Positions 10,039 through 19,703 of a stretch of DNA of 64,000 bases are shown here, piece by piece. The DNA is taken from positions 62,001 through 126,000 of the forward strand of contig NZ_WEKL01000010.1 in assembly GCF_019295435.1 (NCBI RefSeq). The letters run 5' to 3'. The stretch's first letter is position 1, and every line of letters starts with the position of its first letter. This stretch comes from Aquimarina litoralis (lineage in GTDB: Bacteria > Bacteroidota > Bacteroidia > Flavobacteriales > Flavobacteriaceae). Position numbers and translations under genes: made by a program. Below the pieces are notes generated by a model that made no database searches, was not told where the DNA came from, and was given only the letters and a program-made list of their open reading frames with translations.

Positions 10039-12045
10039 TTGGGAAACAATTCTATATCTTTTTTGACTAATTTTAAAGTACGTCCTATAACATATTTTGT
10101 TATAGCGATAGCTTTCCTATTATCTCAATATAGTTTTTCCCAGAGTACAGAAAAGCAACTCTCTAAAGCTGATAAAAATTTTGAAGCGCTAGCATATATC
10201 AATGCTCGAGATATCTACCTTGATGTTGCAAAACAAGGATACTCCTCTGCGGATTTGTTTAGAAAATTAGCCGATTCTTTCTATTTTACAGGAGAACCGG
10301 AAGCTTCAATAGAATGGTATGAGAAATTAATTTCTAATTTTTCTGACCAAGTGAAGCCTGAATATCTATTTAGATATGCACAAAGTTTAAAAAGTGCAGA
10401 GCGTTACGCCGATGCTGATGCTGTTATGGAAAAATTTAATGTAATTACTGGAAATGACAAGAGAGCGAAATCTTTTATCAATAAAAGAGACTATTTAGAT
10501 TTTATTGAAAAGCAATCCGGCAAGTATGACACCTACACCTTAAATATCAATTCAGAGTTTTCTGATTATTCGCCTAGTTTCGATCACAAAGGAAATATCG
10601 TATTTGCGTCATCAAGAAGTAAAAGTTCTAAAATTCATGAATGGAATAGAATGCCATTCTTAGATCTTTTTTCATCAAAAATAAACAAGGATAATGTCTC
10701 TACTGGCGAATCCAAAAAATTAAAAGGAAAAATAAATACTAAATATCACGAATCCTCAACCAGTTTCACCAAAGATGGGAATACAGTGTACTTTACTCGC
10801 AATAATTTTACTAATAACAAACTTGGCAAAAGCAGAAAGGGAGTTGTATTGCTAAAATTATATAAAGCTACTCTTATTAATGAAAAATGGTCTGATATCG
10901 AAGAATTACCTTTTAATAGTGATAACTATTCCATTTCTCATCCTGCATTAAATGCGGACGACACCAAATTATATTTTGCAAGTGACATGAAAGGCACTAG
11001 AGGGAAATCTGATTTGTTTGTTGTAGATATTTTACCAGGAGGAAAATATGGAAAACCTAAAAATCTGGGCGACAATATTAATACCGAAGGAAGAGAAACT
11101 TTTCCTTACATCAGTAATAATGGACGACTATACTTTGCAAGTGATGGTCATGTGGGACTTGGTGGGTTAGATGTTTTTGTTGCTGTTCCTAAAGAAAATG
11201 ACAGGTATGAAGTATTTAATGTAGGGAAACCGATTAATAGTTCTAAAGATGATTTCTCTTTTGTTATTGACGAAGAAAATAGCACAGGATATTTTGCAAG
11301 TAATCGCAAAGGAGGAAAAGGTAATGATGATATTTATAGTTTTAGACAAACTGAAGAGCTTATCACTTCTTGTAAAGAATACCTTTCTGGAATCATAACC
11401 GATAATGAAACTAGTGACACCATTGCAAATGCTGAGGTAACCTTATTAGATACCGATGGAAATATCATTGATAAGATTAAATCAGATTACGACGGAAGTT
11501 ATAGTTTTGAAGTAGAATGTGATAAACAATATATAATAAGAGTAGCTATCGAAGGATACAATCCGAATGATATTATTTTCAGATCCAAAAATACGTATGA
11601 AACACAGAATAATGTACCTATAAATTTCACTAAAGAAAAGTTACTATCCACATCTTCTGAGCCAGTTAATATTGGAGACGATATTGTAGATCCGTTGCAG
11701 TTAAATACAATATTCTTTGATTTGGACACTGATGAAATAAGACCTGATGCTATTGCAGATTTACAAAAAGTTATTACAGTAATGAAGCAAAATCCAAATC
11801 TTAAAATTGAAGTACGTTCTCATACGGATAGCAGGTCAAGCTACTGGTACAATAAAAAGCTTAGTGTGAAGCGTATGCGTGCTACTGTTCGATACATTAT
11901 ACGAAAGGGTGGTATTCACTGGAGAAGAATCCGAGGAAAAGCTTATGGTGAGAGAAGACTTAAAAACAAATGTGCAAATGGTGTTCCTTGTACAGAAGAA
12001 GAGCATCAGGAAAATAGAAGAAGTGAATTTATTGTAAGGCAATAA
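10039..12045 (+). CDS. OmpA-family protein with TPR, WD40-like propeller and regulatory-like domain (PorE-like)
   Basis: Outer-membrane-associated peptidoglycan-binding protein of up to 668 residues. Order: signal peptide (hydrophobic segment around residues 17-34), TPR-like helices (about 40-150), PD40/WD40-like beta-propeller (about 170-440, repeated YFASD and YFASNR strands), carboxypeptidase-regulatory-like domain (about 450-530) and an OmpA C-terminal domain (about 550-668) with the FFDLDTDEIRPDA and RSHTDSR motifs. This order and length match PorE, a T9SS-associated protein, although flavobacteria hold several paralogues and no PorP/SprF partner is adjacent. No ATG is available at the N-terminus: TTG at 10039 or TTG at 10063 must be used, and the second still leaves a good signal peptide. 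It could instead be a general OmpA-like structural protein. Confidence 0.8.
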   Translation: MGNNSISFLTNFKVRPITYFVIAIAFLLSQYSFSQSTEKQLSKADKNFEALAYINARDIYLDVAKQGYSSADLFRKLADSFYFTGEPEASIEWYEKLISNFSDQVKPEYLFRYAQSLKSAERYADADAVMEKFNVITGNDKRAKSFINKRDYLDFIEKQSGKYDTYTLNINSEFSDYSPSFDHKGNIVFASSRSKSSKIHEWNRMPFLDLFSSKINKDNVSTGESKKLKGKINTKYHESSTSFTKDGNTVYFTRNNFTNNKLGKSRKGVVLLKLYKATLINEKWSDIEELPFNSDNYSISHPALNADDTKLYFASDMKGTRGKSDLFVVDILPGGKYGKPKNLGDNINTEGRETFPYISNNGRLYFASDGHVGLGGLDVFVAVPKENDRYEVFNVGKPINSSKDDFSFVIDEENSTGYFASNRKGGKGNDDIYSFRQTEELITSCKEYLSGIITDNETSDTIANAEVTLLDTDGNIIDKIKSDYDGSYSFEVECDKQYIIRVAIEGYNPNDIIFRSKNTYETQNNVPINFTKEKLLSTSSEPVNIGDDIVDPLQLNTIFFDLDTDEIRPDAIADLQKVITVMKQNPNLKIEVRSHTDSRSSYWYNKKLSVKRMRATVRYIIRKGGIHWRRIRGKAYGERRLKNKCANGVPCTEEEHQENRRSEFIVRQ

Positions 12046-12048
12046 AAT

Positions 12049-13404
12049 TTATTTAAAAGAATCTGTCTTTAGTTTTTCAAAATACAATTTCGCTTGTTTA
12101 TTAACTTTAGGAGCCAATAACAGTCCTGATATCACCGTTGGAATAGCCATTAGTGCAAATGCACTATCAATAAGATTAATGGCAAAATCTATTTTTACAA
12201 CAGCAGCAACAATAATCGATAAGATATAAATGTAATTATAATACTTCCCGAATTTAGGTTTGGTCAAAAAGCCCAAACAAGTAACCCCATAATATGAAAA
12301 CGAAAATAAGGTCGAAAAAGCGAAAACAAGTACCATAATAATCATAATCACATCTCCAATACCATATGGCAACACAGAATTAAAAGCTGCTAGTGTTAAT
12401 GAAATTCCATTATCATCAGATTGTTGCCAAACACCGGTTGACAGAATTGCTAGAGCAGTTAATGTACATACCAATAGTGTATCAATAGCAGGTCCTATCA
12501 TCGCTACTAAACCTTCACGGATTGGCTCATTTGTTTTAGCAGTTCCGTGCATCATAGGAGCGGTTCCTATTCCTGCTTCGTTAGAAAAAGCAGCTCTTTT
12601 AACTCCTGTTTTTATAAGATATCCCAACGCACCTCCAGCGACGGCTTCTCCAGAAAAGGCATCCGAAAAAATCAGAACAAACATTTCGGGAACCTTATCA
12701 ATTTGTAAAACAAGAATCGTAAATACCGTAATAAAATACAAAACCACCATAAAAGGCACAAGCTTACTAGCAACCAAACCAATTCTTTTAATTCCTCCAA
12801 GAATTACAAAGGAGGCTATAATAGCAAGGGCAATACCTATATACAGTTTAGCACTATCTTCCCAATTCAATACATCTACTAATGTTTGCGTTAATTGATT
12901 GGCTGTAAACGCCGGCAATGTTCCTATTAATCCTGCAATGGCAAAGAAAACAGCTAAAGGTTTCCAACCTCTACCCAATCCCTCAACAATCACATACATT
13001 GGTCCACTAAGTGTCTTTCCTTCTTTGCTTTCTGATCTGTACATAATAGCTAGCGTACAAGTATAAAACTTAGTAGCCATTCCAATGATTGCACTTATCC
13101 ACATCCAGAATATTGCTCCTGGTCCTCCAGCTACCAAAGCCACAGCTACTCCACTGATATTTCCCATACCCACTGTTGCCGCAATGGCTGATGATAATGC
13201 CTGAAAATGACTTAACTGTCCAGGAGCTTTTTCATTATCGTATTTTCCACTAAGGATCTGTATAGCATGTCTGAAATATAAAAAAGGTGTGAACTTTGAA
13301 TAGATTAGAAAAAATGCACCTCCACCTATTAATAGAATTAATAGAGGCCAATCCCATATCCAGGAGCTAAATGAGGTTATTGCAGTTTCTAAAGTTTTAA
13401 TCAT
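12049..13404 (-). CDS. Sodium:alanine/glycine symporter, AGCS family
   Basis: Inner-membrane amino acid:Na+ symporter of 451 residues with about 10-11 hydrophobic helices. The family signature is clear: the GNISGVAVALVAGGPGAIFWMW region near residue 100 and the AAFSNEAGIGTAPMMHG stretch near residue 285. It takes up small neutral amino acids with sodium. It converges with the OmpA-family gene, stop codons only 3 bases apart. The upstream region carries the direct repeat of AAAAATTGACA-like sequence around 13434-13456, with no clear -7 box. Substrate specificity cannot be read from the sequence. Confidence 0.93.
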   Translation of the reverse strand: MIKTLETAITSFSSWIWDWPLLILLIGGGAFFLIYSKFTPFLYFRHAIQILSGKYDNEKAPGQLSHFQALSSAIAATVGMGNISGVAVALVAGGPGAIFWMWISAIIGMATKFYTCTLAIMYRSESKEGKTLSGPMYVIVEGLGRGWKPLAVFFAIAGLIGTLPAFTANQLTQTLVDVLNWEDSAKLYIGIALAIIASFVILGGIKRIGLVASKLVPFMVVLYFITVFTILVLQIDKVPEMFVLIFSDAFSGEAVAGGALGYLIKTGVKRAAFSNEAGIGTAPMMHGTAKTNEPIREGLVAMIGPAIDTLLVCTLTALAILSTGVWQQSDDNGISLTLAAFNSVLPYGIGDVIMIIMVLVFAFSTLFSFSYYGVTCLGFLTKPKFGKYYNYIYILSIIVAAVVKIDFAINLIDSAFALMAIPTVISGLLLAPKVNKQAKLYFEKLKTDSFK

Positions 13405-13578
13405 CGAATGATACTATGGAATAAATGTAGTAACAAAAATTGACAAAAATTGACAATCAAAAAGTATATAGTCATAAAATGACGAATTCTAATACTAAAC
13501 TTAAAATTTTTATTTCACGGCATTCAGTGGTTGCCAAATTCTTTATAACATCTTTATTTGTATAAAAAACAACCAGTA

Positions 13579-14361
13579 ATGAATAATATATATTTTGCTT
13601 TACTACTTAATTTAGCCTATTTTTCATCCTACTCTCAATCATCAGAAATAATTGGAAAATGGGAAACTTTAAAAATAATAGATCCTAAAAATAAGGTGAT
13701 TAAAGGCAATGTGTGGTTTCATCTATCATCCGAAGGATCAATAAAGATTGGTTTCTTAGGAAATGAAAAAGCTTTTGAAACACGCTGCTGGAATTTAGAT
13801 ACTAAAAATAACATCTTATCTTTTGATCAGGGAACAGATTTGGAAATTGAGAATCAACGACCTGATCACATTACTTTAAGAGATAAATATGATTACAGAA
13901 TATATCTGAAAAAAATAAAAAGTCTTTCAGAAAGAATAGAATTAAAAAAAGACAATGCAAATACAATAATTATTGATAAAAAAAACTTTATTGATTACCC
14001 TGCTGCTACATTAGACTTATCAACCAATAAGATTACGATCAATTATGTAGAAAAACAAAAACCTTATACGGATACACCTGGATTATTTATTGAACCTAGA
14101 GATCGTGAAGTTAGTATATCAAGAGGAAGAAATGGTAATTTTACTGGAGATTTATGTTTCTTTTCTAATAACTTAGATATTATAGATTACAATCTATTAA
14201 ATGATATTCCATTTAAAGAAAAGTACCTGCCAAAAAATGAAATAAAAAATGGGGCAATATTCGTAGTTAAAACGAACAATAATTTACTTTTTAAGTTCAA
14301 AATAGAAGCTATTAATTATGAAAAAGAGCAAATAATATTAACTTATATAAAACTAAATTAA
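13579..14361 (+). CDS. Exported protein of unknown function
   Basis: 260 residues from the ATG at 13579; a TTG at 13558 would add seven residues before the signal peptide and is less likely. The N-terminus is a signal peptide ending near SYS-Q. The following IIGKWETLKIIDPKNK segment resembles the start of lipocalin-like or DUF-type GKW proteins of Bacteroidota, but the similarity is too short to assign a family. The remainder is rich in Lys, Asn and Ile. It converges with the methyltransferase gene with one base between stop codons. No partner gene is evident. Confidence 0.7.
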   Translation: MNNIYFALLLNLAYFSSYSQSSEIIGKWETLKIIDPKNKVIKGNVWFHLSSEGSIKIGFLGNEKAFETRCWNLDTKNNILSFDQGTDLEIENQRPDHITLRDKYDYRIYLKKIKSLSERIELKKDNANTIIIDKKNFIDYPAATLDLSTNKITINYVEKQKPYTDTPGLFIEPRDREVSISRGRNGNFTGDLCFFSNNLDIIDYNLLNDIPFKEKYLPKNEIKNGAIFVVKTNNNLLFKFKIEAINYEKEQIILTYIKLN

Positions 14362-14362
14362 A

Positions 14363-14827
14363 TCACCTTATAAACCTTGGTTTATCAATTCCTCTATCAT
14401 ACATCACAATGCTACCAGCTACCGCTACGTTAATGCTAAGTTCTGAGTTGAATTTAACCAGAAAGTGAGATTTTTCGATAGCTAGTTTAGATAATCCATG
14501 ATCTTCTGCTCCTAATAAGTACACACATCGTTTGGGATGATTAAATGTTTCTAATGGAACGGCTTCTTCTGTTAACTCTACTCCTACTAACATTGCTCCT
14601 TTTGGAAGATGATTATAAAAGTCTTCAAAAGTTTTATAATGAAAATAAGGCATTGACTTTACTGCATTGTGCGTATCACAAGCTTGTTTCGCATATCGGT
14701 TACCAATTGTGAAAATATAGCTTGCTCCCATATTCTGTGCCGTCCTCCATAGAACACCCAAATTCTCGGGTGTTTTTCCATTTTGAATTCCTATACCAAA
14801 AAACTCATTCTCGAAATTATCTATCAT
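14363..14827 (-). CDS. SpoU/TrmH-family RNA 2'-O-ribose methyltransferase
   Basis: 154 residues from the ATG at 14827. An upstream start at 14890 would add 21 hydrophobic residues that do not belong to the family, so the internal ATG is chosen. All three SPOUT knot motifs are visible: NLGVLWRTAQNMGA (about residues 22-35), VYLLGAEDHGLS (about 104-115) and LSINVAVAGSIVMYDR near the C-terminus. It uses S-adenosylmethionine to methylate ribose 2'-OH of tRNA or rRNA. The length fits the short class of TrmH-like proteins. The exact RNA target cannot be named. It is divergent from the exported protein at 15025. Confidence 0.88.
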   Translation of the reverse strand: MIDNFENEFFGIGIQNGKTPENLGVLWRTAQNMGASYIFTIGNRYAKQACDTHNAVKSMPYFHYKTFEDFYNHLPKGAMLVGVELTEEAVPLETFNHPKRCVYLLGAEDHGLSKLAIEKSHFLVKFNSELSINVAVAGSIVMYDRGIDKPRFIR

Positions 14828-14922
14828 ATCGCAAAAGTAATTAGATAACCATCTAATAGCAATAAAAAGAATTTTTAGCCACCAGAACAAGTCATAATTA
14901 TGTTAAAACCGTAGTTAATGAT

Positions 14923-14956
14923 ACGAATTCTAAATTGATTCTAACGAATTCTAAAT
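14923..14956. repeat. Two 13-bp direct repeats spaced 21 bp
   Basis: ACGAATTCTAAAT occurs at 14923-14935 and again at 14944-14956, so equal points are two helical turns apart. A third partial copy (ATTCTAA) lies between. They sit 29 bases upstream of the -7 box for the gene at 15025, a position suited to an activator or repressor. Confidence 0.6.
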
Positions 14957-14984
14957 CCAGTTCATTTTAATCGTAAAGCCCCTA

Positions 14985-14992
14985 TAAATTTG
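14985..14992 (+). promoter_or_regulatory. Putative -7 box for the exported protein at 15025
   Basis: TAAATTTG fits TAnnTTTG and lies 32 bases before the ATG at 15025. Confidence 0.5.
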
Positions 14993-15024
14993 TAGCAAAT
15001 AATCAACCTCAAAATAATACTGTT

Positions 15025-15594
15025 ATGAAAAAGATCATTGTTTTTTTCATCCTAATTTTAGGATTTCAGTTTATGAAGGCGCAAAGTTTTCAGCAAACAG
15101 GAAAGTATAAGGCAGTGACCGAAATTAAAGAGAATGGGGCAGAACAACTGACTTGCATTGTTAATCTGATTCGTTTGGGGGGAATTTCGGAAAACGTTTT
15201 TACTTTCACAGTTAAAGACATTGAGCTTTTTGAGGACATCTTTATCACCACCTTAGAGAACCCAGGTCTGGAAGGGATCTCTGAGGTGATTAAGATGGAA
15301 GTAGAATATTTGGCATGTTGTGCAGAAGTAGATTCCTATTATTTCATGGTATCTGAAGAAACTAATGAACTAATTGAATTACCACAACTTACCAATGTTT
15401 ATTGTGAAAATTCGAATACTGATTCTCAATATACATTTCCTAGCCAAGAATATGGAATTGTGGGAAATATATTAGAAACAGAAACATTATATAAAGAAAC
15501 AGCAGAAATTAAATACGTAAATCTAAAACAAAGCTTTACCTGGAATGACAACAAGGTTACTACTCCAAAAAATACAGCAATTACCAGTTACTAG
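15025..15594 (+). CDS. Small exported protein of unknown function
   Basis: 189 residues with a clear Sec signal peptide (MKKIIVFFILILGFQFMKAQ, cleavage after the A-Q region). The mature part is acidic, mostly predicted beta strand, with a CC pair near residue 97 and another Cys near 133. I do not recognise a family. There is no lipobox and no T9SS sorting domain, so it is probably periplasmic. It stands alone with its own -7 box and the 13-bp direct repeats upstream, which suggests that its expression is controlled. The C-terminal 30 residues are low in hydrophobics and may be disordered. Confidence 0.75.
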   Translation: MKKIIVFFILILGFQFMKAQSFQQTGKYKAVTEIKENGAEQLTCIVNLIRLGGISENVFTFTVKDIELFEDIFITTLENPGLEGISEVIKMEVEYLACCAEVDSYYFMVSEETNELIELPQLTNVYCENSNTDSQYTFPSQEYGIVGNILETETLYKETAEIKYVNLKQSFTWNDNKVTTPKNTAITSY

Positions 15595-15705
15595 TCTATT
15601 GAATAAAAGACAATTCGGTTTTTATTATTCAATAATATTATTCTACTGCATTGTTCTATTTTTATTCTTAGTTCTATTAAGCTTTAAGATTTTATACTAG
15701 CATAT

Positions 15706-15787
15706 AAAACCATTGTATACGGCAGGCGCGTCCAATTATTTCCAATTTGTTTTTTCCCAAAAAAACTGCCTGCTTGTATACGGTTTT
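15706..15787. repeat. Small GC-rich insert bounded by 10-bp direct repeats and inverted arms
   Basis: TTGTATACGG is repeated at 15713-15722 and 15774-15783. The 51 bases between them begin CAGGC and end GCCTGC. Wider arms (AAAACC, GTATAC, GCAGGC) recur in inverted order on the other side. An inner GTTTTTT/AAAAAAC hairpin lies in the spacer. Its origin is unknown. Confidence 0.6.
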
Positions 15788-15850
15788 GTTATTTATTTCT
15801 TTTTATCACAAGTATTTTATAGGTATAGCTAACAAGAAATCCAGTTTGAT

Positions 15851-15858
15851 TATATTTG
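15851..15858 (+). promoter_or_regulatory. Putative -7 box for the sensor kinase gene
   Basis: TATATTTG matches TAnnTTTG and lies 18 bases before the chosen ATG at 15877, which also argues against the TTG start at 15856 because that codon overlaps the box. Confidence 0.5.
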
Positions 15859-15876
15859 TTATCAAACCAAAAGTTT

Positions 15877-18800
15877 ATGAGCCCCACTCGCTTTTCATAT
15901 CTACTATTCCTTTCATTATTAGTAGGAATCCACATTCCTTATAAACTATCAGCTCAGAATAATGGATTAAGAGCGTATACATTAGAAGATGGACTACCAC
16001 AATCACAAGTTTATGATATTATTCAGGATGATATTGGATATTTATGGTTAGGAACTCGTGGTGGTGGATTGAGTAGATTTAATGGTGAAGAATTTGAAAT
16101 CTGGAATGAAGATGATGGGCTTTTATCCAATTATATTCATTCACTCCAATTTGCCAATGATAGCTTATTTATTGGTACACGAAGAGGGCTTTCTATAAAA
16201 ACAAAAAAACAATTTCATAATTATGAAGGTCTACAGATTAATAAAATTTTTAGAATTCATAATAAAACGTATCTAGCATCTAATGTTGGGATCTACACAT
16301 ACAGTCCTAAAGATGGATTAAAGAAAATACAACTAGACCCAAAAATTAACACCAGTATTGTTAACGATATTGTTTATGATGGCAAATTATTTTGGATTGC
16401 TACTAATAAAGGGCTATGGAAACTAAGTGATATCCGTAAGAATGCAAAAGTAATGGTTAGGCATAGTGCTTATAAATTTACTGCGGCCTTATATCATAAA
16501 ACAAAAGTGTTTGTCGCTGCTTCAAATCAAGGAATTTTAGTACTAAATACAAACGCTAAAAGTTATGGTAATAAATGGATACAGGAATCACTAAATGTAA
16601 ACAGCATTTCTATTTTAAATAATGAGCTTTGGTTTTCAACGAGTAATGATGGAATTACCATTTTAGATGCTACAAACTATCGATTAAAGAAAAAAATAAA
16701 TAGAAAAAATGGTTTAGCAGTATCTAATATTCAAAAAAGTATTATCGATCGTCAATCTAATATTTGGATTGCCAGTTCTGGAGGAGGATTTTATAAATAT
16801 TCTCAAAACAATTTTACACATTATAATCAAGATACAGGATTAAAAGGAAATCGTGTTTATGCTGTGCATTATAGAGATAATGAAATCTGGGCATCTAATT
16901 CAGAAGCAGGTCTTATTAAAATCGACAGTGCAGGGATTCATCAGATCAAACAAGATAAAAAATTATCTGAGTTAAAAATTAAAACCTTAGCCAGTGACAG
17001 CCGTGGAAACATCTGGGCTGGAACTGAAGGAAAAGGTATCATTTTAAAAGAAATAAAGCTTAAGGATAGTATCATAACTATCAAGAAAGGCTCTAAAAGA
17101 GTTAAGAAAGATACGCTGACTAAAGAAGTTATCAAAAACTACGTCATTAATAAGAAAAAAGGACTTTCTTCAAATTGGGTTCGATCAATTCATATTAGTA
17201 ATGACACTATATGGGCAGCAACATATTCTTCAGGAATCACTCGATTTATTTATGACTATAGAAGACATAAAGTAAAATCTATACGAAAATTTGCTAAAAG
17301 ACGTGGTATAAAAGACCTGGAAATAAAGCATATGACTGCTGATGCAAAAGGTAAAATATGGTATGCTACAGAAAATGGAAGTCTTGGATATATCAGAAGA
17401 AATAAAGTAACACACCTTGGTAACGTACTAAAACAAAAAGTAGCCATTAATGCCTTTGTTTTTAAGGATAATAAAATATACCTAGGAACAGCAGGGCAAG
17501 GTATCTGGTGGGCGGATTTAAAGGAAAAAGAGCTTTCATTTAAAAAATTGAAAGGAGAAAAGAATCTATATTCTAATAATATTTATCAAATGATATTTGA
17601 TAATGAAGAAAACTTATGGATTGGTACCGAACGTGGTGTGGATCGAGTAGAAATCAATTTACTTAACCAAATTCAAGATGTTTTTCATTATGGTAGAAAT
17701 GATGGTTTTTTGGGTATTGAAACATGTTTGAACGCTATTACTAAAGATGATGATGGTAATCTATGGTTTGGAGCCATTTATGGTCTTACAAAATATGAAC
17801 CAGGAGAAATAGATAAAGCCCCTGTTAAACCGGAAATTCATTTTGAAAATGTTGAAATAGCGTATGAAACATTAGATTCTATTAACCCAGATTTGTGGGC
17901 AAAAAACAATTATGTTTTACAACTAACTCCAGAGCAAACAGAGCTATCTTTTAGCTATAAAACTATTGATCTGGATCATCCAAATGATATCGAATATCGT
18001 TACCGTTTGAATAGTACAGCTTGGAGTCCTTGGTCATCAGAAAAGAAGCAGAACTTAGCCGGGTTAGCATATGGAGCACATTCTTTTTCTGCGCAGTCCA
18101 GAAACTATCGCTGGGAAGAAAGTCAACCTATCACTTTTAATATTTTTATCGACAGTCCTATTTATGAAAAATTATGGTTCCAACTTACCATGTTAGGAAT
18201 CATATTATTAGTACTAACCATCATAGCACTTCTATATATTCGCAAAGTAAAACTAAAAAACAAAGAAGAACGAGAAAAGTTACAAATGCAGAATCATCTA
18301 CTCTCTTTAGAACAGAAAGCTTTGCGCCTTCAGATGAATCCACATTTTATTTTCAATGTATTAAATGGTATTAAAGCGATGGGAACCAGTAATCCATCTA
18401 AAATGAATAGTACTATCAATACTTTTGCTACGTTATTAAGAGAGACCTTATACAACTCCAGAAAAGATAATATCACGCTGGATCAAGAAATGAAAACACT
18501 GAAGCATTATATAGAAGTTGAGAAATTAATGGCTACTAAGCCATTTGATTATACGATTTCTATAGATTCAGAATTCGATCCTGAAGAAGTATTAATCCCA
18601 CCAATGCTCATCCAGCCTTTTGTAGAAAATGCCATACGACATGGTATTCTAAAAGGAAATAAAGATGGAAAATTAAAAGTCTTTTTTGATACTAATGAAG
18701 AATTCTTACATTGTAAAATATTAGACAATGGTATGGGAATCTTTCAATCTCAGAAAGCAAAAACTAAAACAGATCATCAATCCATGGCGCTTACTGTTAC

Positions 18801-18924
18801 AAGAGAAAGACTGGAATCCATTTCAGGAAAAGATGCATTACAAATAAAAGAAATAATAGATGAAGATTCTTCTGTAGAAGGAACAGAAATTTCGTTTAAA
18901 ATCCCTTTACTAACTGATTATTAA
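15877..18924 (+). CDS. Sensor histidine kinase with periplasmic two-bladed-repeat propellers and LytS-type kinase domain
   Basis: Membrane sensor of 1015 residues from the ATG at 15877. Order: signal peptide; a long periplasmic sensor of Reg_prop beta-propeller repeats (about 30-690, recurring LWLGTRGGGLSRF, IWIASSGGGFYKY and LWIGTERGVDRV strands); a Y_Y_Y-type Ig domain; one membrane helix (about 767-790); a short coiled segment; then the His_kinase domain with LRLQMNPHFIFNVLNGI (phosphoacceptor His about 823) and an HATPase domain with NAIRHGIL and DNGMG. Such hybrid-like sensors detect extracellular or periplasmic ligands. The response regulator gene follows after 8 bases, so the two form an operon. 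It is not linked to glycan genes here, so the ligand is open. Confidence 0.9.
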   Translation: MSPTRFSYLLFLSLLVGIHIPYKLSAQNNGLRAYTLEDGLPQSQVYDIIQDDIGYLWLGTRGGGLSRFNGEEFEIWNEDDGLLSNYIHSLQFANDSLFIGTRRGLSIKTKKQFHNYEGLQINKIFRIHNKTYLASNVGIYTYSPKDGLKKIQLDPKINTSIVNDIVYDGKLFWIATNKGLWKLSDIRKNAKVMVRHSAYKFTAALYHKTKVFVAASNQGILVLNTNAKSYGNKWIQESLNVNSISILNNELWFSTSNDGITILDATNYRLKKKINRKNGLAVSNIQKSIIDRQSNIWIASSGGGFYKYSQNNFTHYNQDTGLKGNRVYAVHYRDNEIWASNSEAGLIKIDSAGIHQIKQDKKLSELKIKTLASDSRGNIWAGTEGKGIILKEIKLKDSIITIKKGSKRVKKDTLTKEVIKNYVINKKKGLSSNWVRSIHISNDTIWAATYSSGITRFIYDYRRHKVKSIRKFAKRRGIKDLEIKHMTADAKGKIWYATENGSLGYIRRNKVTHLGNVLKQKVAINAFVFKDNKIYLGTAGQGIWWADLKEKELSFKKLKGEKNLYSNNIYQMIFDNEENLWIGTERGVDRVEINLLNQIQDVFHYGRNDGFLGIETCLNAITKDDDGNLWFGAIYGLTKYEPGEIDKAPVKPEIHFENVEIAYETLDSINPDLWAKNNYVLQLTPEQTELSFSYKTIDLDHPNDIEYRYRLNSTAWSPWSSEKKQNLAGLAYGAHSFSAQSRNYRWEESQPITFNIFIDSPIYEKLWFQLTMLGIILLVLTIIALLYIRKVKLKNKEEREKLQMQNHLLSLEQKALRLQMNPHFIFNVLNGIKAMGTSNPSKMNSTINTFATLLRETLYNSRKDNITLDQEMKTLKHYIEVEKLMATKPFDYTISIDSEFDPEEVLIPPMLIQPFVENAIRHGILKGNKDGKLKVFFDTNEEFLHCKILDNGMGIFQSQKAKTKTDHQSMALTVTRERLESISGKDALQIKEIIDEDSSVEGTEISFKIPLLTDY

Positions 18925-18932
18925 CTAAACCT

Positions 18933-19682
18933 ATGCTTACAGCAATTATTGTAGAAGATATGCCAGACGCTCTTCAGCTTTTAAAGAGTGATTTGGAAAC
19001 TAACCACCCCGAAATAAAAATCATTGATACTGCTCGAAGCGTAGTAGAAGCTGCAAAATCATTAAGAACGCATAAACCAGATATTTTATTCTTAGACATT
19101 ATGCTTGGCGATGGTACTGGTTTTGATGTATTGGAAATATTTCCAGAACTAAAATCCAAAATCATCTTTGTGACAGCAAGTGATGAATATGCTATAAGAG
19201 CTTTTAAGTTTGCAGCTATAGATTATGTACTAAAACCTTATTCTAATGAAGAGCTTGCACAAGCAATTAGCAAAGCCAAACAACAAATTCAACCTAATAA
19301 AGAACGACTTAACATTCTTAAAGATACCTTATCAGCTCCAGAGCAAAAACCTGATAAAATATCGCTACACACCTTAGATAAGATTATCATTGTTAGTCTT
19401 GATGATATTGTAAGATGTGAATCGGATAGTAACAATACAATATTCTATCTGCAGGATGGTCAAAAAGTTTTTGTGACTAAGACTTTAAAATATTTTGCAG
19501 ACATGCTTAAGAACTATCAATTCTTACGTGTCCATCAAAGTCATTTGATCAATTTGCAATGTATCAGTGCTTTTATAAAAGCTGATGGTGGTTATCTTAT
19601 GCTAAAAAATGGTGAAAATGTGCCCGTTTCTGTTAGAAAGAAAGTAGAGGTAATGGAAATTCTAGATAGAATGCACCGTTAA
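18933..19682 (+). CDS. LytTR-family response regulator
   Basis: 249 residues. N-terminal receiver domain (about 1-120) with acidic pocket VEDM, phosphoacceptor Asp in LFLDIMLGDG (about residue 54), Thr in FVTAS and Lys in VLKPY. The C-terminal LytTR DNA-binding domain (about 145-245) shows IVRCESDSNNTIFYL and FLRVHQSHLINL. It is the partner of the sensor kinase 8 bases upstream: the LytS-type kinase would phosphorylate the Asp to control DNA binding. A strong terminator follows. Target genes are not evident, but regulators of this class often act on nearby genes. Confidence 0.93.
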   Translation: MLTAIIVEDMPDALQLLKSDLETNHPEIKIIDTARSVVEAAKSLRTHKPDILFLDIMLGDGTGFDVLEIFPELKSKIIFVTASDEYAIRAFKFAAIDYVLKPYSNEELAQAISKAKQQIQPNKERLNILKDTLSAPEQKPDKISLHTLDKIIIVSLDDIVRCESDSNNTIFYLQDGQKVFVTKTLKYFADMLKNYQFLRVHQSHLINLQCISAFIKADGGYLMLKNGENVPVSVRKKVEVMEILDRMHR

Positions 19683-19703
19683 AAAAATATACAAAACTGT
19701 ACA

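Noticed and set aside
15747-15944. Plus-strand ORF of 65 codons
   Set aside because: It crosses the inverted structure at 15706-15787 and the start of the sensor kinase in another frame.
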